The position numbers were made by a program, and so were the translations under genes. Below are positions 14,050 through 21,372 of a stretch of DNA of 22,294 nt, one piece after another. The notes below the pieces were generated by a model. The model saw nothing but the letters and a program-made list of their open reading frames with translations. It was not told the DNA's origin and ran no database searches. Position 1 is the stretch's first letter; each line of letters opens with the position of its first letter. The stretch is from Desulfobacteraceae bacterium (GTDB lineage: Bacteria > Desulfobacterota > DSM-4660 > Desulfatiglandales > Desulfatiglandaceae), in assembly GCA_030589715.1 (NCBI GenBank), contig JAUUVE010000003.1, positions 1 to 22,294 of the forward strand, given 5' to 3'.

Positions 14050-16338
14050 ATGGCGGCAGAAGAAAAATCCCTCAAAAAGCAGCTCGAATATCAAAAAAGG
14101 CTAAACAGTATTACCAACAAGATACATTTGGCCCAGGACACGAACGACATCCTGCTGAACCTCCAGGATGAAATCCTGGGTCTCTTTGATGCCGATAGGA
14201 TCACGGTATATGTGGTCGACTCCTCCAGGAAAGAGATCGTTTCAGTGGTAAAGACGGGCACCGAGGTCAATGAAATTAGAGTCCCGGTCGATAGGAAGAG
14301 CATTGCCGGGTACTGTGCTTCCACGGGAAAGGTTGTCAACATCACCGATGCTTACGATGAACATGAACTCGAGGGTATCATCCCAAAGTTAAAATTTGAC
14401 AAAAGCTGGGATCAAAAGACAGGCTACAATACAACTCAGGTCCTTGCGGCTCCCATCATTTACGACAAATATCTCCTTGGAGTCTTGCAGCTGATCAACA
14501 AGAAAAATGGAGGTCGCTTTACAAAGGAAGCTCAATCCTCTGCCATGGATATTGCAAAGGTCCTGGGAGTTGCATTTTTCAAGAACAAGAGGTCTGCCCA
14601 AAAGATAAAACTCAGCAAATTTGACTTCCTAGTGACGAACAACATCATCAGTGGCGAGGATCTTAGAGAGGCCATGCCCCGGGCACGAAAGGCCAAAAAG
14701 ACGGTGGAATCGGTCCTCATGGACGATTACCACGTCTCCAAGGATGATATCGGTAAGTCCTTGTCTCACTATTACAAGGTCCCATTTATCTCATTTGACA
14801 AAAATATGCCCATACCCCATCACCTGCTAAAAGATCTCAAGATAAGCTATCTAAAGAACAATGCCTTTGTCCCTGTTTCCCAATCCGATGACAAGGTGGT
14901 CGTTGCCATGGAGGACCCCGATTACTTGCCTGCAAGGGATGCCATCAAGCGGCTTATCCCGGCCAAGAGCTTTGAGCACTGTGTGTCCCTCAGAGAAGAC
15001 ATCTACAAGATGATCGCCCACTTCTTTGATGTAAAAGGCACCGAAAACTTGACGGGTCTGGGAAGCATTGAGGATATTTTGGGGCAACTTCAACCTGATT
15101 ATGAGGAGGAAGATGAGGAAGTTGGAGGCATGACCGAAGATGACGGTGCCATTGTCCAGCTCGTCAACAAGATGATAATTGATGCCAATGATAGGGCGGC
15201 ATCTGATATCCACTTCGAGCCTCGCCAGGGTAAGGCCCCTGCAGTGATAAGGATCAGGATAGATGGGGCCTGCCAGCTTTACCAGACCATTCCCCATACA
15301 TATAAACGGGCCGTCGTCTCTCGTCTCAAGATCATGTCTGACCTGGATATATCCGAGAGACGCCTTCCCCAGGACGGTAAGATCAGTTTCAAGAAATTTG
15401 CGCCCTTGGATATCGAGCTCCGAGTAGCCACTATCCCGACGGCCGGCCAGAACGAAGATGTGGTTATGCGAATCTTACCATCCGGTGATCCGATCCCGCT
15501 TGACAAGATGGGCCTGAGCGAAAGGAATTACAATACTTTTTTAGATATGATCACAAAGCCCTATGGGATGATCCTGGTGGTCGGCCCCACCGGGAGCGGC
15601 AAGACCACCACTCTCCACTCGGCCTTGAAGCATATTAATAGGCCAGAGACAAAGATATGGACAGCCGAAGATCCCGTGGAGATTACGCAAGAAGGCCTTC
15701 GGCAGGTGCAGGTCTTGCCCAAGATCGGATTTGATTTTGCAACGGCCATGAGGGCCTTTCTGAGGGCCGATCCGGATGTTATCATGGTAGGCGAAATGCG
15801 CGACCAGGAGACTGCTTCAACAGGCATAGAGGCCTCTCTAACCGGTCACTTGGTCCTTAGCACACTTCACACAAATAGCGCCCCGGAGACTATTACGCGA
15901 TTGCTTGATATGGGAATGGATCCCTTTAACTTTGCCGATGCCCTCTTGGGCGTGCTTGCCCAGCGCCTGACACGAACCCTTTGCGAGGATTGCAAGGAAA
16001 AATACCATCCCTCCAGGAAAGAGTTTGACTCCTTGGTCAGGGCCTATGACGGTGATTTTGATGCCCTGGGCTTTGAGTATAATGATGATTTCTGTCTCTA
16101 TCGGCCCAAAGGTTGCCCGAAATGCAATAACCGGGGTTACCGGGGTAGAACCGCTATCCATGAGCTTCTACTGGGCACGGACCCCATGAAATCACTGATC
16201 CAAAACCGGACAAAGATGGAGGAATTGAGGCACGAGGCAGTAGAGGAAGGAATGACCACCCTGATGCAGGATGGGATCCGAAAGATTTGTCTCGGAATTA
16301 CGGATCTTGAACAGGTGAGAAAGGTGTGTATTAGGTAG
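14050..16338 (+). CDS. GAF-domain-fused type II secretion / type IV pilus assembly ATPase (GspE/PilB family)
   Basis: This 762-residue protein has four parts. A short coiled-coil start (1-25) precedes a GAF domain (about 25-175: LFDADRITVYVVD, SIAGYCASTGKVVNI, VLAAPI, GVLQLINKK). An MshEN/GspE N-terminal domain follows at about 190-335. The GspE ATPase occupies 360-755, with Walker A GPTGSGKT (512-519), Asp box AEDPVEI, Walker B around RADPDVIMVGEMRD, His box LTGHLVLSTLHTN (597-609), and a zinc finger CEDC/CPKC (645-648, 689-692). GspE/PilB ATPases are cytosolic hexamers that drive pilus or pseudopilus assembly. The GAF fusion suggests control by a ligand or partner protein. No other secretion or pilus genes are nearby. 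The ribosome site is weak. Confidence 0.92.
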   Translation: MAAEEKSLKKQLEYQKRLNSITNKIHLAQDTNDILLNLQDEILGLFDADRITVYVVDSSRKEIVSVVKTGTEVNEIRVPVDRKSIAGYCASTGKVVNITDAYDEHELEGIIPKLKFDKSWDQKTGYNTTQVLAAPIIYDKYLLGVLQLINKKNGGRFTKEAQSSAMDIAKVLGVAFFKNKRSAQKIKLSKFDFLVTNNIISGEDLREAMPRARKAKKTVESVLMDDYHVSKDDIGKSLSHYYKVPFISFDKNMPIPHHLLKDLKISYLKNNAFVPVSQSDDKVVVAMEDPDYLPARDAIKRLIPAKSFEHCVSLREDIYKMIAHFFDVKGTENLTGLGSIEDILGQLQPDYEEEDEEVGGMTEDDGAIVQLVNKMIIDANDRAASDIHFEPRQGKAPAVIRIRIDGACQLYQTIPHTYKRAVVSRLKIMSDLDISERRLPQDGKISFKKFAPLDIELRVATIPTAGQNEDVVMRILPSGDPIPLDKMGLSERNYNTFLDMITKPYGMILVVGPTGSGKTTTLHSALKHINRPETKIWTAEDPVEITQEGLRQVQVLPKIGFDFATAMRAFLRADPDVIMVGEMRDQETASTGIEASLTGHLVLSTLHTNSAPETITRLLDMGMDPFNFADALLGVLAQRLTRTLCEDCKEKYHPSRKEFDSLVRAYDGDFDALGFEYNDDFCLYRPKGCPKCNNRGYRGRTAIHELLLGTDPMKSLIQNRTKMEELRHEAVEEGMTTLMQDGIRKICLGITDLEQVRKVCIR

Positions 16339-16346
16339 CAGGTTGA

Positions 16347-16431
16347 GCAAAGCGCGTGGCGCAGAGAGCATAGCGCAAAGGACAAAAGAGGGCGCAAGAA
16401 TACGCTATGCGCCATGCGCTTCGCGCTTTGC
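16347..16431. repeat. Heptad array forming a large inverted repeat between convergent genes
   Basis: GCAAAGCGCG (16347-16356) pairs perfectly with CGCGCTTTGC (16422-16431), and GCATAGCG (16368-16375) with CGCTATGC (16403-16410). Both halves are built of 7-bp words: GCAAAGC, GCGTGGC, GCAGAGA, GCATAGC, GCAAAGG on the left and CGCTATG, CGCCATG, CGCTTCG, CGCTTTG on the right. The element fills almost the whole space between the stop codons of the GAF-ATPase gene and argC. No T tract follows, so a bidirectional terminator role is only a guess. Confidence 0.65.
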
Positions 16432-16434
16432 GCC

Positions 16435-17496
16435 TTAAGGATACACACCCGGGTGCAGGAGCCCTGAGGCCTCTTCAAGCCCGAACATTATGTTCATATT
16501 TTGAACAGCGCTTCCCGCCTGCCCTTTCACCAGGTTATCTATCAGACTGACAACAATCAGTCTTCCCGTCCGCTCGTCTACGTTCAGGGAGATGTTGCAG
16601 AAATTGCTGCCTCTGACATTGACGCTGCCCTGTGGCTCAAGGGGTCCGAATATTCTGACGAAAAGATCGTCCTTGTAAAAAGCTCTATAGGCCTCTTCCA
16701 CTCCCTTGAGGTCCTGCCCCCCCCTTAACTGGGCGTATATTGTGGTCAAAATACCCCTGCACAGGGGTACCACGTGAGGGGTAAAGGTTATTTTGATCTC
16801 CTGACCTCCGAGAATGCCCAGCTCCCTTTCGATCTCATATACATGCTGGTGCCCCGATATCTTATAGGCATTCATGGATTCATAGCGGGCTGGATAGTGA
16901 AAAGTGGCATTGGGGGTCTTCCCGGCTCCCGATACCCCAGTCTTGGCATCACAGATGATCGATTCCGGCTCAATCAGCATTGAATCTATGGCCGGAGAAA
17001 GCCCCAGGATACAACTCACCGCAAAACAGCCGGGGTTACCCACCAGGTCGGAACTGGCAATCTCTTTTCGGTGCAATTCCGCCAGACCGTATACCGACCT
17101 GGGCAGCAGTTTTGGAGAGACATGCCCTTGGCTGCGCCCGATCCTATCCGCGTACCCCATATAAGTCTCCAGGTCGTTGAAGCGAAAATCACCGCTAAAG
17201 TCGATGACCTTGACCCCTTTGTCAAGCCAGAGGGGTGCCTCCTTCTGTCCCACCCCGTCAGGGGTGGCAAAGAAGACCACATCAAGATCCTCGGGGCAGT
17301 CCGGATCATCCGGTGCCATAAGGGGCAAATCGCAGAACCCTTTCAGATGAGGGTATAGATCACTTATGGACTTGTCTACGTCCTGTTTGTCAATGAGGGC
17401 CCTGATCTCCGCATTGGGGTGGCTATAAAAGAGCTCAATCGCCCCACAACCGCCATATCCCCCGGCCCCGATAATGCCTATCTTTATCTTCTCCAT
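16435..17496 (-). CDS. argC: N-acetyl-gamma-glutamyl-phosphate reductase
   Basis: Third step of arginine biosynthesis: NADPH-dependent reduction of N-acetylglutamyl phosphate to the semialdehyde. Visible are the nucleotide-binding GAGGYGG (residues 10-16), VVFFATPDGV, VIDFSGDFR, the catalytic Cys157 in GNPGCF, GVSGAGK and the late GHQHVYEIE with FTPHVVPLCRGILTTIY. Length is 353, the type 1 size. ATG 17496 is chosen because MEKIKIGIIG is the conserved N terminus; an open extension of 17 codons would overlap the preceding gene. Third gene of the smr, YchF-like, argC series, with a 16-nt gap. Other arg genes are not in the window. Confidence 0.95.
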   Translation of the reverse strand: MEKIKIGIIGAGGYGGCGAIELFYSHPNAEIRALIDKQDVDKSISDLYPHLKGFCDLPLMAPDDPDCPEDLDVVFFATPDGVGQKEAPLWLDKGVKVIDFSGDFRFNDLETYMGYADRIGRSQGHVSPKLLPRSVYGLAELHRKEIASSDLVGNPGCFAVSCILGLSPAIDSMLIEPESIICDAKTGVSGAGKTPNATFHYPARYESMNAYKISGHQHVYEIERELGILGGQEIKITFTPHVVPLCRGILTTIYAQLRGGQDLKGVEEAYRAFYKDDLFVRIFGPLEPQGSVNVRGSNFCNISLNVDERTGRLIVVSLIDNLVKGQAGSAVQNMNIMFGLEEASGLLHPGVYP

Positions 17497-17512
17497 CTGA
17501 AAGCCCCACAGA

Positions 17513-18559
17513 TTACACATTAAACCTAAAGCTAATGATATCCCCATCCTTCACTTTGTATTCTTTCCCCTCCAGACGCACCAGCCCGGCCTTTTTGGCC
17601 CCCTGAAAAGACCCGTGGGTCTTTAGGTCTTCAAATGACAAGACTTCTGCCCTGATAAAGCCCTTCTTCATATCAGAGTGTACCGCCCCTGCGGCCTCTA
17701 AGGCCGGTGTCCCCGCATCTATGGACCATGCCCTCACCTCGTCGGAGATGACAGTAAAGAAAGAGATGCGATTCAGGATTTGATAGGAGTTCCTTATTAC
17801 CCGGTCAAGGGCAGATTCTTGAATATGATAGGCCTCTTGGAATTCCTCTGCCTCTTCGGGTGGCATGGAGGCGATCTCCATTTCAAGCCTGCCCCGCACC
17901 ACCATGGGATCTATACCCTGGGGCTTGTGATCCCACTCTGGCAATGCCTCATCCTCATCTTCGTTATTGACGATTACAAGAATCGGTTTTGCCGAGAGAA
18001 ATGTAAAACCTTTGAGAAGGGGATCAGATGCCAGATCTTGCCTGTTGCGGAGAGGCTCGCCCGTTTCCAGACATTCGCAGCAGGATTTAAGCAGCGGATA
18101 TTCCTTCTCCCCATCCTTCTTGCCTCGTTTCCTGTCCAGCTCTATCTTGTCAATCCTCTTTTCCGCTACCACCAGATCGCTCAAGACCATCTCTTCTTCG
18201 AGCCTAAAGAAGTCCTGCCCTGGGGTGGGAGCAAAACCAGTCGGTCCTTCAAAATTCCGAACCACCTCCAAGAGGGCATCGCATATCCGAACCTGGTTCA
18301 AGACGCCTCCTTCGGACTTTGAAGGAGAAGAAGTGGGTATTTGGGAAGGAAGCAGATACTCAATTTTCGCATAGGTAGTCTTCTTTGGCCGGTATATCTC
18401 GGTCAAAAAACCCATCCGCTCATCAAAAACCGTGACAGTGGCAATCCGTGGGCCACCCCGAGACGAACCGGAATCTTCCTTTTGTCCTCTTGCCCCTAAG
18501 AGCGCTGCAAAGACCGTTGATTTACCCGACTGCGGAAGTCCTATGACGCCCAATTTCAT
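17513..18559 (-). CDS. YchF/Obg-family GTPase-like protein with degenerate G motifs (DUF933/TGS C terminus)
   Basis: This 348-residue protein aligns along YchF. The G1 P-loop is GLPQSGKST (7-15). A switch region follows (EIYRPKKTTYAKIEYL), then CDALLEVVRNFEG, which matches the YchF block DAIxHVVRCFE. The predicted coiled-coil region (EMVLSDLVVAEKRIDKIE) and a TGS-like C terminus (ISFFTVISDEVRAWSI to IISFRFNV) are also present. The G3 DIAG of YchF is replaced by LPSQ at about 70-73 within a low-complexity PTSSPSKSEGG stretch, and G4 NVDE reads NNED (198-201). YchF proteins are ribosome-associated ATPases; with G3 lost, hydrolysis here is doubtful. It is probably a paralogue, not the housekeeping copy. 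Confidence 0.82.
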   Translation of the reverse strand: MKLGVIGLPQSGKSTVFAALLGARGQKEDSGSSRGGPRIATVTVFDERMGFLTEIYRPKKTTYAKIEYLLPSQIPTSSPSKSEGGVLNQVRICDALLEVVRNFEGPTGFAPTPGQDFFRLEEEMVLSDLVVAEKRIDKIELDRKRGKKDGEKEYPLLKSCCECLETGEPLRNRQDLASDPLLKGFTFLSAKPILVIVNNEDEDEALPEWDHKPQGIDPMVVRGRLEMEIASMPPEEAEEFQEAYHIQESALDRVIRNSYQILNRISFFTVISDEVRAWSIDAGTPALEAAGAVHSDMKKGFIRAEVLSFEDLKTHGSFQGAKKAGLVRLEGKEYKVKDGDIISFRFNV

Positions 18560-18586
18560 AGTTTGAACGAGCCTCCGTTTCTATCC

Positions 18587-19309
18587 TTATACCCCTGCCT
18601 TTCCCCTCTTCAGCAAGATATAGATCGCCCCGGTCCCTCCATCGTAAGGCATGGCAGTTGAAAATGCCAGAACGATTTTTCTTATGGGGCCCCGCTTCAA
18701 CCAGATGGGCAGCCTCTCTTTCAATACCGGGATATGGTTTTCGGAATTCAGGCCCCGGCCATGAACCACGAGAACGCATCTCAAGCCGAGCCCATAGCTT
18801 TCCCGGAGAAAACCCTGGATCCTGGCCTCCGCCTCCTGTTTGGTGAGCCCGTGGAGATCTATATGATCTTGTACGGGAAACTGCCCCTTCTTCAACTTCC
18901 CCATCAGTTTTCGGTCGAATCCACGGATAGAGCCCTCGATATATTCGTCGCTAAATGTGATGTCCAGGTCAGCGGCACCGCTGACAAGATCAGAAAGGTG
19001 GGCCATGGCCTCCAGCTCATCATCGGGGGCCGGATGGGAAGGCCAAATATTGATGTCGGGACTGAGGGCAATCTTCTTCTTTGGGCCCTTGAGCGGTTCC
19101 ACACCCGACATGGCCTCCAGAAAATATTGCGTCTCGTCAGGCTCCTTCTTTGGCTGGGGGTGCTCTTTTTCCTTATCCTCCCCAGAGACCGCTCCCTGTT
19201 TTTCCTTCAAGGAAGCCAGGAAGTCGAAGACAGGATTAAATATCTGAGGCTCTTTCGTTCCCGCCTTTTGTCCAGATGTGCGTATTTTCCTTTTTTTCCT
19301 GCGAGGCAT
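18587..19309 (-). CDS. Smr-domain protein
   Basis: The C-terminal third is an Smr (small MutS-related) domain with DLHGLT (151-156), VVHGRG (181-186) and GGTGAIYILL (224-233), a fold linked to nicking endonuclease activity on DNA or RNA. The N terminus is strongly basic (MPRRKKRKIR), followed by a charged, probably disordered linker (about 15-110). YdaL/SmrA-like proteins have this layout, with size near 200-240. Its substrate here is unknown. First gene of the minus-strand set with the YchF-like gene (27-nt gap) and argC. Confidence 0.9.
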   Translation of the reverse strand: MPRRKKRKIRTSGQKAGTKEPQIFNPVFDFLASLKEKQGAVSGEDKEKEHPQPKKEPDETQYFLEAMSGVEPLKGPKKKIALSPDINIWPSHPAPDDELEAMAHLSDLVSGAADLDITFSDEYIEGSIRGFDRKLMGKLKKGQFPVQDHIDLHGLTKQEAEARIQGFLRESYGLGLRCVLVVHGRGLNSENHIPVLKERLPIWLKRGPIRKIVLAFSTAMPYDGGTGAIYILLKRGKAGV

Positions 19310-19329
19310 ATCTTAAGGCCACGTGCTTG

Positions 19330-19344
19330 GGTCTCAAAGAGACC
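19330..19344 (-). promoter_or_regulatory. Small hairpin in the smr leader
   Basis: GGTCTC (19330-19335), loop AAA, GAGACC (19339-19344) form a perfect 6-bp stem about 20 nt upstream of the smr ATG. It lies inside the leader predicted from the promoter at 19381-19409. No T tract follows on the minus strand, so it is not a terminator. It could affect translation of smr. Confidence 0.35.
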
Positions 19345-19380
19345 GGTGGAAATTAAACTTGCAATCAAAATCCAATTCCT

Positions 19381-19409
19381 ATTATAAACATACTCTCTTA
19401 AGAGGTAAA
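19381..19409 (-). promoter_or_regulatory. Promoter of the smr operon with spacer palindrome
   Basis: On the minus strand TTTACC (19409-19404) and a perfect TATAAT (19386-19381) are spaced by 17 nt. A perfect 10-bp palindrome CTCTTAAGAG (19395-19404) fills the spacer next to the -35 box, in a typical operator position. The expected transcript starts near 19374, leaving a leader of about 65 nt. Confidence 0.45.
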
Positions 19410-19464
19410 TTGTTAAATCCTGGATTTGCAAAAATAGCGTTGGATCGGTTTCTAAGGATAATCC

Positions 19465-20100
19465 ATGGCCAGAATCGATGATTATAAAAAGGCAGTCGAA
19501 CTGGGCAAACATGAGCTATGTAACAAAAACCCCAAGGTAGTAGCTGAACATAGCGGGGCTGATCTTGAGACCGACCCCCAGGGCAACACCCTTTTGACCC
19601 TCCATTTCTTGGGAAAAAGGGTAACCATCACCTGGTCCGAATGTGAGTTCTCATTCGTAGGATCTGACGACCAAGTGCCCATTCAGAAGCAGGTCCTGAT
19701 CCTCCACTACCTGAATAGTGTTACAGAATCAAGGGTTCTTGATAAATGGATCGCTTATCAGGAAGTCCCTGATGGCAAGTTCTATCTGGATGTCTTCCAA
19801 AGGAGGGCCAAAAACCCCCTGGTCCAGGCCTTTGGAGACCAACCAGAGCTGCTTTTGAAACTGGCAACCGAGGCCTATGGTGCAAGGCCGTCGGATCAAG
19901 GTGACGTTTCGGTTGTGATTAAAGCCTTCCCCAAGGTACCGGTAGCCCTGATAATGTGGAGAGGAGACGATGAATTTCCGCCCGAGGGGAACATCCTCTT
20001 TGATCGAAGCATCTCTGATATACTCTCCGCCGAGGATATCGCCTGGTTGGCCGGCATGATAGTCTATCCATTGATGGGAATGGCGAAGGGGAGTGGTTAG
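19465..20100 (+). CDS. DUF3786 domain-containing protein
   Basis: The 211-residue protein has the DUF3786 pattern: ITWSECEFSF, VPIQKQVLILHYLNS, the FYLDVFQRRAKNPL segment, and the C-terminal VPVALIMWRGDDEFPPEGNILFDRSISDILSAEDIAWLAG. The family occurs mainly in anaerobes and its function is unknown. It has no signal peptide or clear membrane segment. The start ATG 19465 has AAGGAT at 19454-19459. It is divergent from smr and 88 nt upstream of purE on the same strand. Its stop codon lies inside a heptad array. Confidence 0.85.
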   Translation: MARIDDYKKAVELGKHELCNKNPKVVAEHSGADLETDPQGNTLLTLHFLGKRVTITWSECEFSFVGSDDQVPIQKQVLILHYLNSVTESRVLDKWIAYQEVPDGKFYLDVFQRRAKNPLVQAFGDQPELLLKLATEAYGARPSDQGDVSVVIKAFPKVPVALIMWRGDDEFPPEGNILFDRSISDILSAEDIAWLAGMIVYPLMGMAKGSG

Positions 20101-20160
20101 TGGTCGGTGATCAGTGGTCAGCCTCCGGCCCGTAAGGGCCTATGCCCCGGTGGGTGGTCA
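20093..20160. repeat. 7-bp GTGGTCA array interrupted by a GC-rich hairpin
   Basis: Units are GTGGTTA (20093-20099), GTGGTCG (20100-20106), GTGATCA (20107-20113), GTGGTCA (20114-20120), then a 33-bp GC-rich insert (20121-20153), then GTGGTCA again (20154-20160). The first unit contains the stop codon of the DUF3786 gene. The insert can fold with CCTCCGG pairing to CCGGTGG (one mismatch) and an inner GTA/TAT pairing, or as GGCCC/GGGCC. It resembles the insert at 12898-12929. Confidence 0.65.
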
Positions 20161-20188
20161 GTTTTCTTAATATCTTTGAGGTGATGCG

Positions 20189-20680
20189 ATGGCTTCCGAT
20201 AAGCCCTTGGTTGGCGTTCTGATGGGGAGCACCTCCGACAGGGAGGTGATGCAGGGGTGCATCGATGTGCTCCGTGAATTGGATATCCCCCATGAGGTAA
20301 AGGTCATCTCGGCCCACCGGACCCCGGATTTGACAAGGGAATACGCGTTATCTGCTGCGTATCGGGGTATCCAGGTAATCATTGCCGGGGCAGGCTGGGC
20401 TGCCCACCTGGCCGGGGCCATAGCAGGTCACACCTCGCTCCCGGTCATCGGGGTTCCGATCGATTCCTCCCCCCTCAATGGCATGGACGCCCTCCTCTCA
20501 ACCGTCCAGATGCCACCCGGTATACCCGTCGCCACTGTGGCCGTGGGAAGCGGTGGGGCAAAAAATGGTGCTGTCCTGGCGGCTCAAATCCTGGCCCTCA
20601 AATACCCTCCAATTGCGGAAAACCTAAAAAACTATCGAAGGGGAATAACCGAAAAAGCTTCCCAAAAAGTCGACACTTGA
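20189..20680 (+). CDS. purE: 5-(carboxyamino)imidazole ribonucleotide mutase
   Basis: Class I PurE interconverts N5-CAIR and CAIR in purine biosynthesis. Seen are VGVLMGSTSD (phosphate-binding), VISAHRTPD with the catalytic His, AGAGWAAHLAG, LPVIGVPID and LLSTVQMPPGIPVATVAVG. Length of 163 fits the family. GAGGTGAT at 20178-20185 sits 5 nt before the ATG. A PurK partner is not in the window. Its TGA overlaps the TTG proposed as the start of the next gene. Confidence 0.96.
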   Translation: MASDKPLVGVLMGSTSDREVMQGCIDVLRELDIPHEVKVISAHRTPDLTREYALSAAYRGIQVIIAGAGWAAHLAGAIAGHTSLPVIGVPIDSSPLNGMDALLSTVQMPPGIPVATVAVGSGGAKNGAVLAAQILALKYPPIAENLKNYRRGITEKASQKVDT

Positions 20681-21372
20681 ACAGGCCGGGCAAAAGCGCT
20701 GGGGGATCCGTCATCTGCGTGGATCTTTCCGGAGGAATGGATGAAGCAATAAAGAGGGCCAAAGGGGCCCTCTTATCTGGTGGCTTGGTGGCTTATCCCA
20801 CAGAGTCCTTTTATGGCCTTGCAGTCGATGCAATTAATGAGGAGGCCATTCGGCGGTTATTCACTGCAAAAAAAAGAAAACCCGACCACCCTGTCCTGAT
20901 CGTGATCCCCTCGGTAGAATCACTCGCTCAGTATGCAATCCAAATCCCCCTTATTGCCCACAAACTCATCCATGAATTCTGGCCCGGCGGCCTGACCCTG
21001 GTATTTGAGGCCTCTTCAAAGGTCTCATCCCTCCTCACCGCCGGGGCGGGTAAGATCGGTATCCGCCTCTCCAGCCACCCCGTGGCCACGGCCTTGACCC
21101 GTTCCATCGGGGCACCCATAACCGGGACCAGCGCCAACATCTCGGGCGAACCCCCTTGCCGGACTGCACAAGAGGTTCTGCAATCTCTCGGAGAAAAAGC
21201 GGACCTGATCCTGGACGGAGGAAAAACTGAAGGAAAAATCGGCTCCACAGTCCTTGATGTGACCGTGGACCCCCCACAAATCCTGAGGGAGGGACTGGTT
21301 CCCCGGCGGCAACTTGAGAAGCTCATGCAAGTCAAAGAAGATGCAGCACCCTATGGAGCCAAGACGGTATGA
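20677..21372 (+). CDS. tsaC: L-threonylcarbamoyladenylate synthase (TsaC/Sua5/YrdC family)
   Basis: Makes threonylcarbamoyl-AMP for the t6A tRNA modification. The YrdC domain shows GGLVAYPTESFYGLAVDA, FTAKKRKPDHPVLIVI, WPGGLTLVF, IGIRLSSHP and ITGTSANISGEPP. At 231 residues it has the YrdC domain only and lacks the Sua5 C-terminal extension. The start is uncertain: TTG 20677 overlaps the purE stop (TTGA) and suggests coupling, but GTG 20719 or ATG 20737 are in frame and still precede the conserved domain. Its stop overlaps the ATG of the Fic remnant. Confidence 0.9.
   Translation: MNRPGKSAGGSVICVDLSGGMDEAIKRAKGALLSGGLVAYPTESFYGLAVDAINEEAIRRLFTAKKRKPDHPVLIVIPSVESLAQYAIQIPLIAHKLIHEFWPGGLTLVFEASSKVSSLLTAGAGKIGIRLSSHPVATALTRSIGAPITGTSANISGEPPCRTAQEVLQSLGEKADLILDGGKTEGKIGSTVLDVTVDPPQILREGLVPRRQLEKLMQVKEDAAPYGAKTV

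Noticed and set aside
17497..17547. A 17-codon upstream extension of argC overlapping the end of the YchF-like gene.
   Set aside because: The family N terminus starts at ATG 17496; the extension is the end of the upstream gene read in another frame.
7534..20160. Reading the short intergenic repeats as a CRISPR array.
   Set aside because: Units are 7-8 bp with no spacers of even length and no cas genes; they are tandem words, not repeat-spacer arrays.
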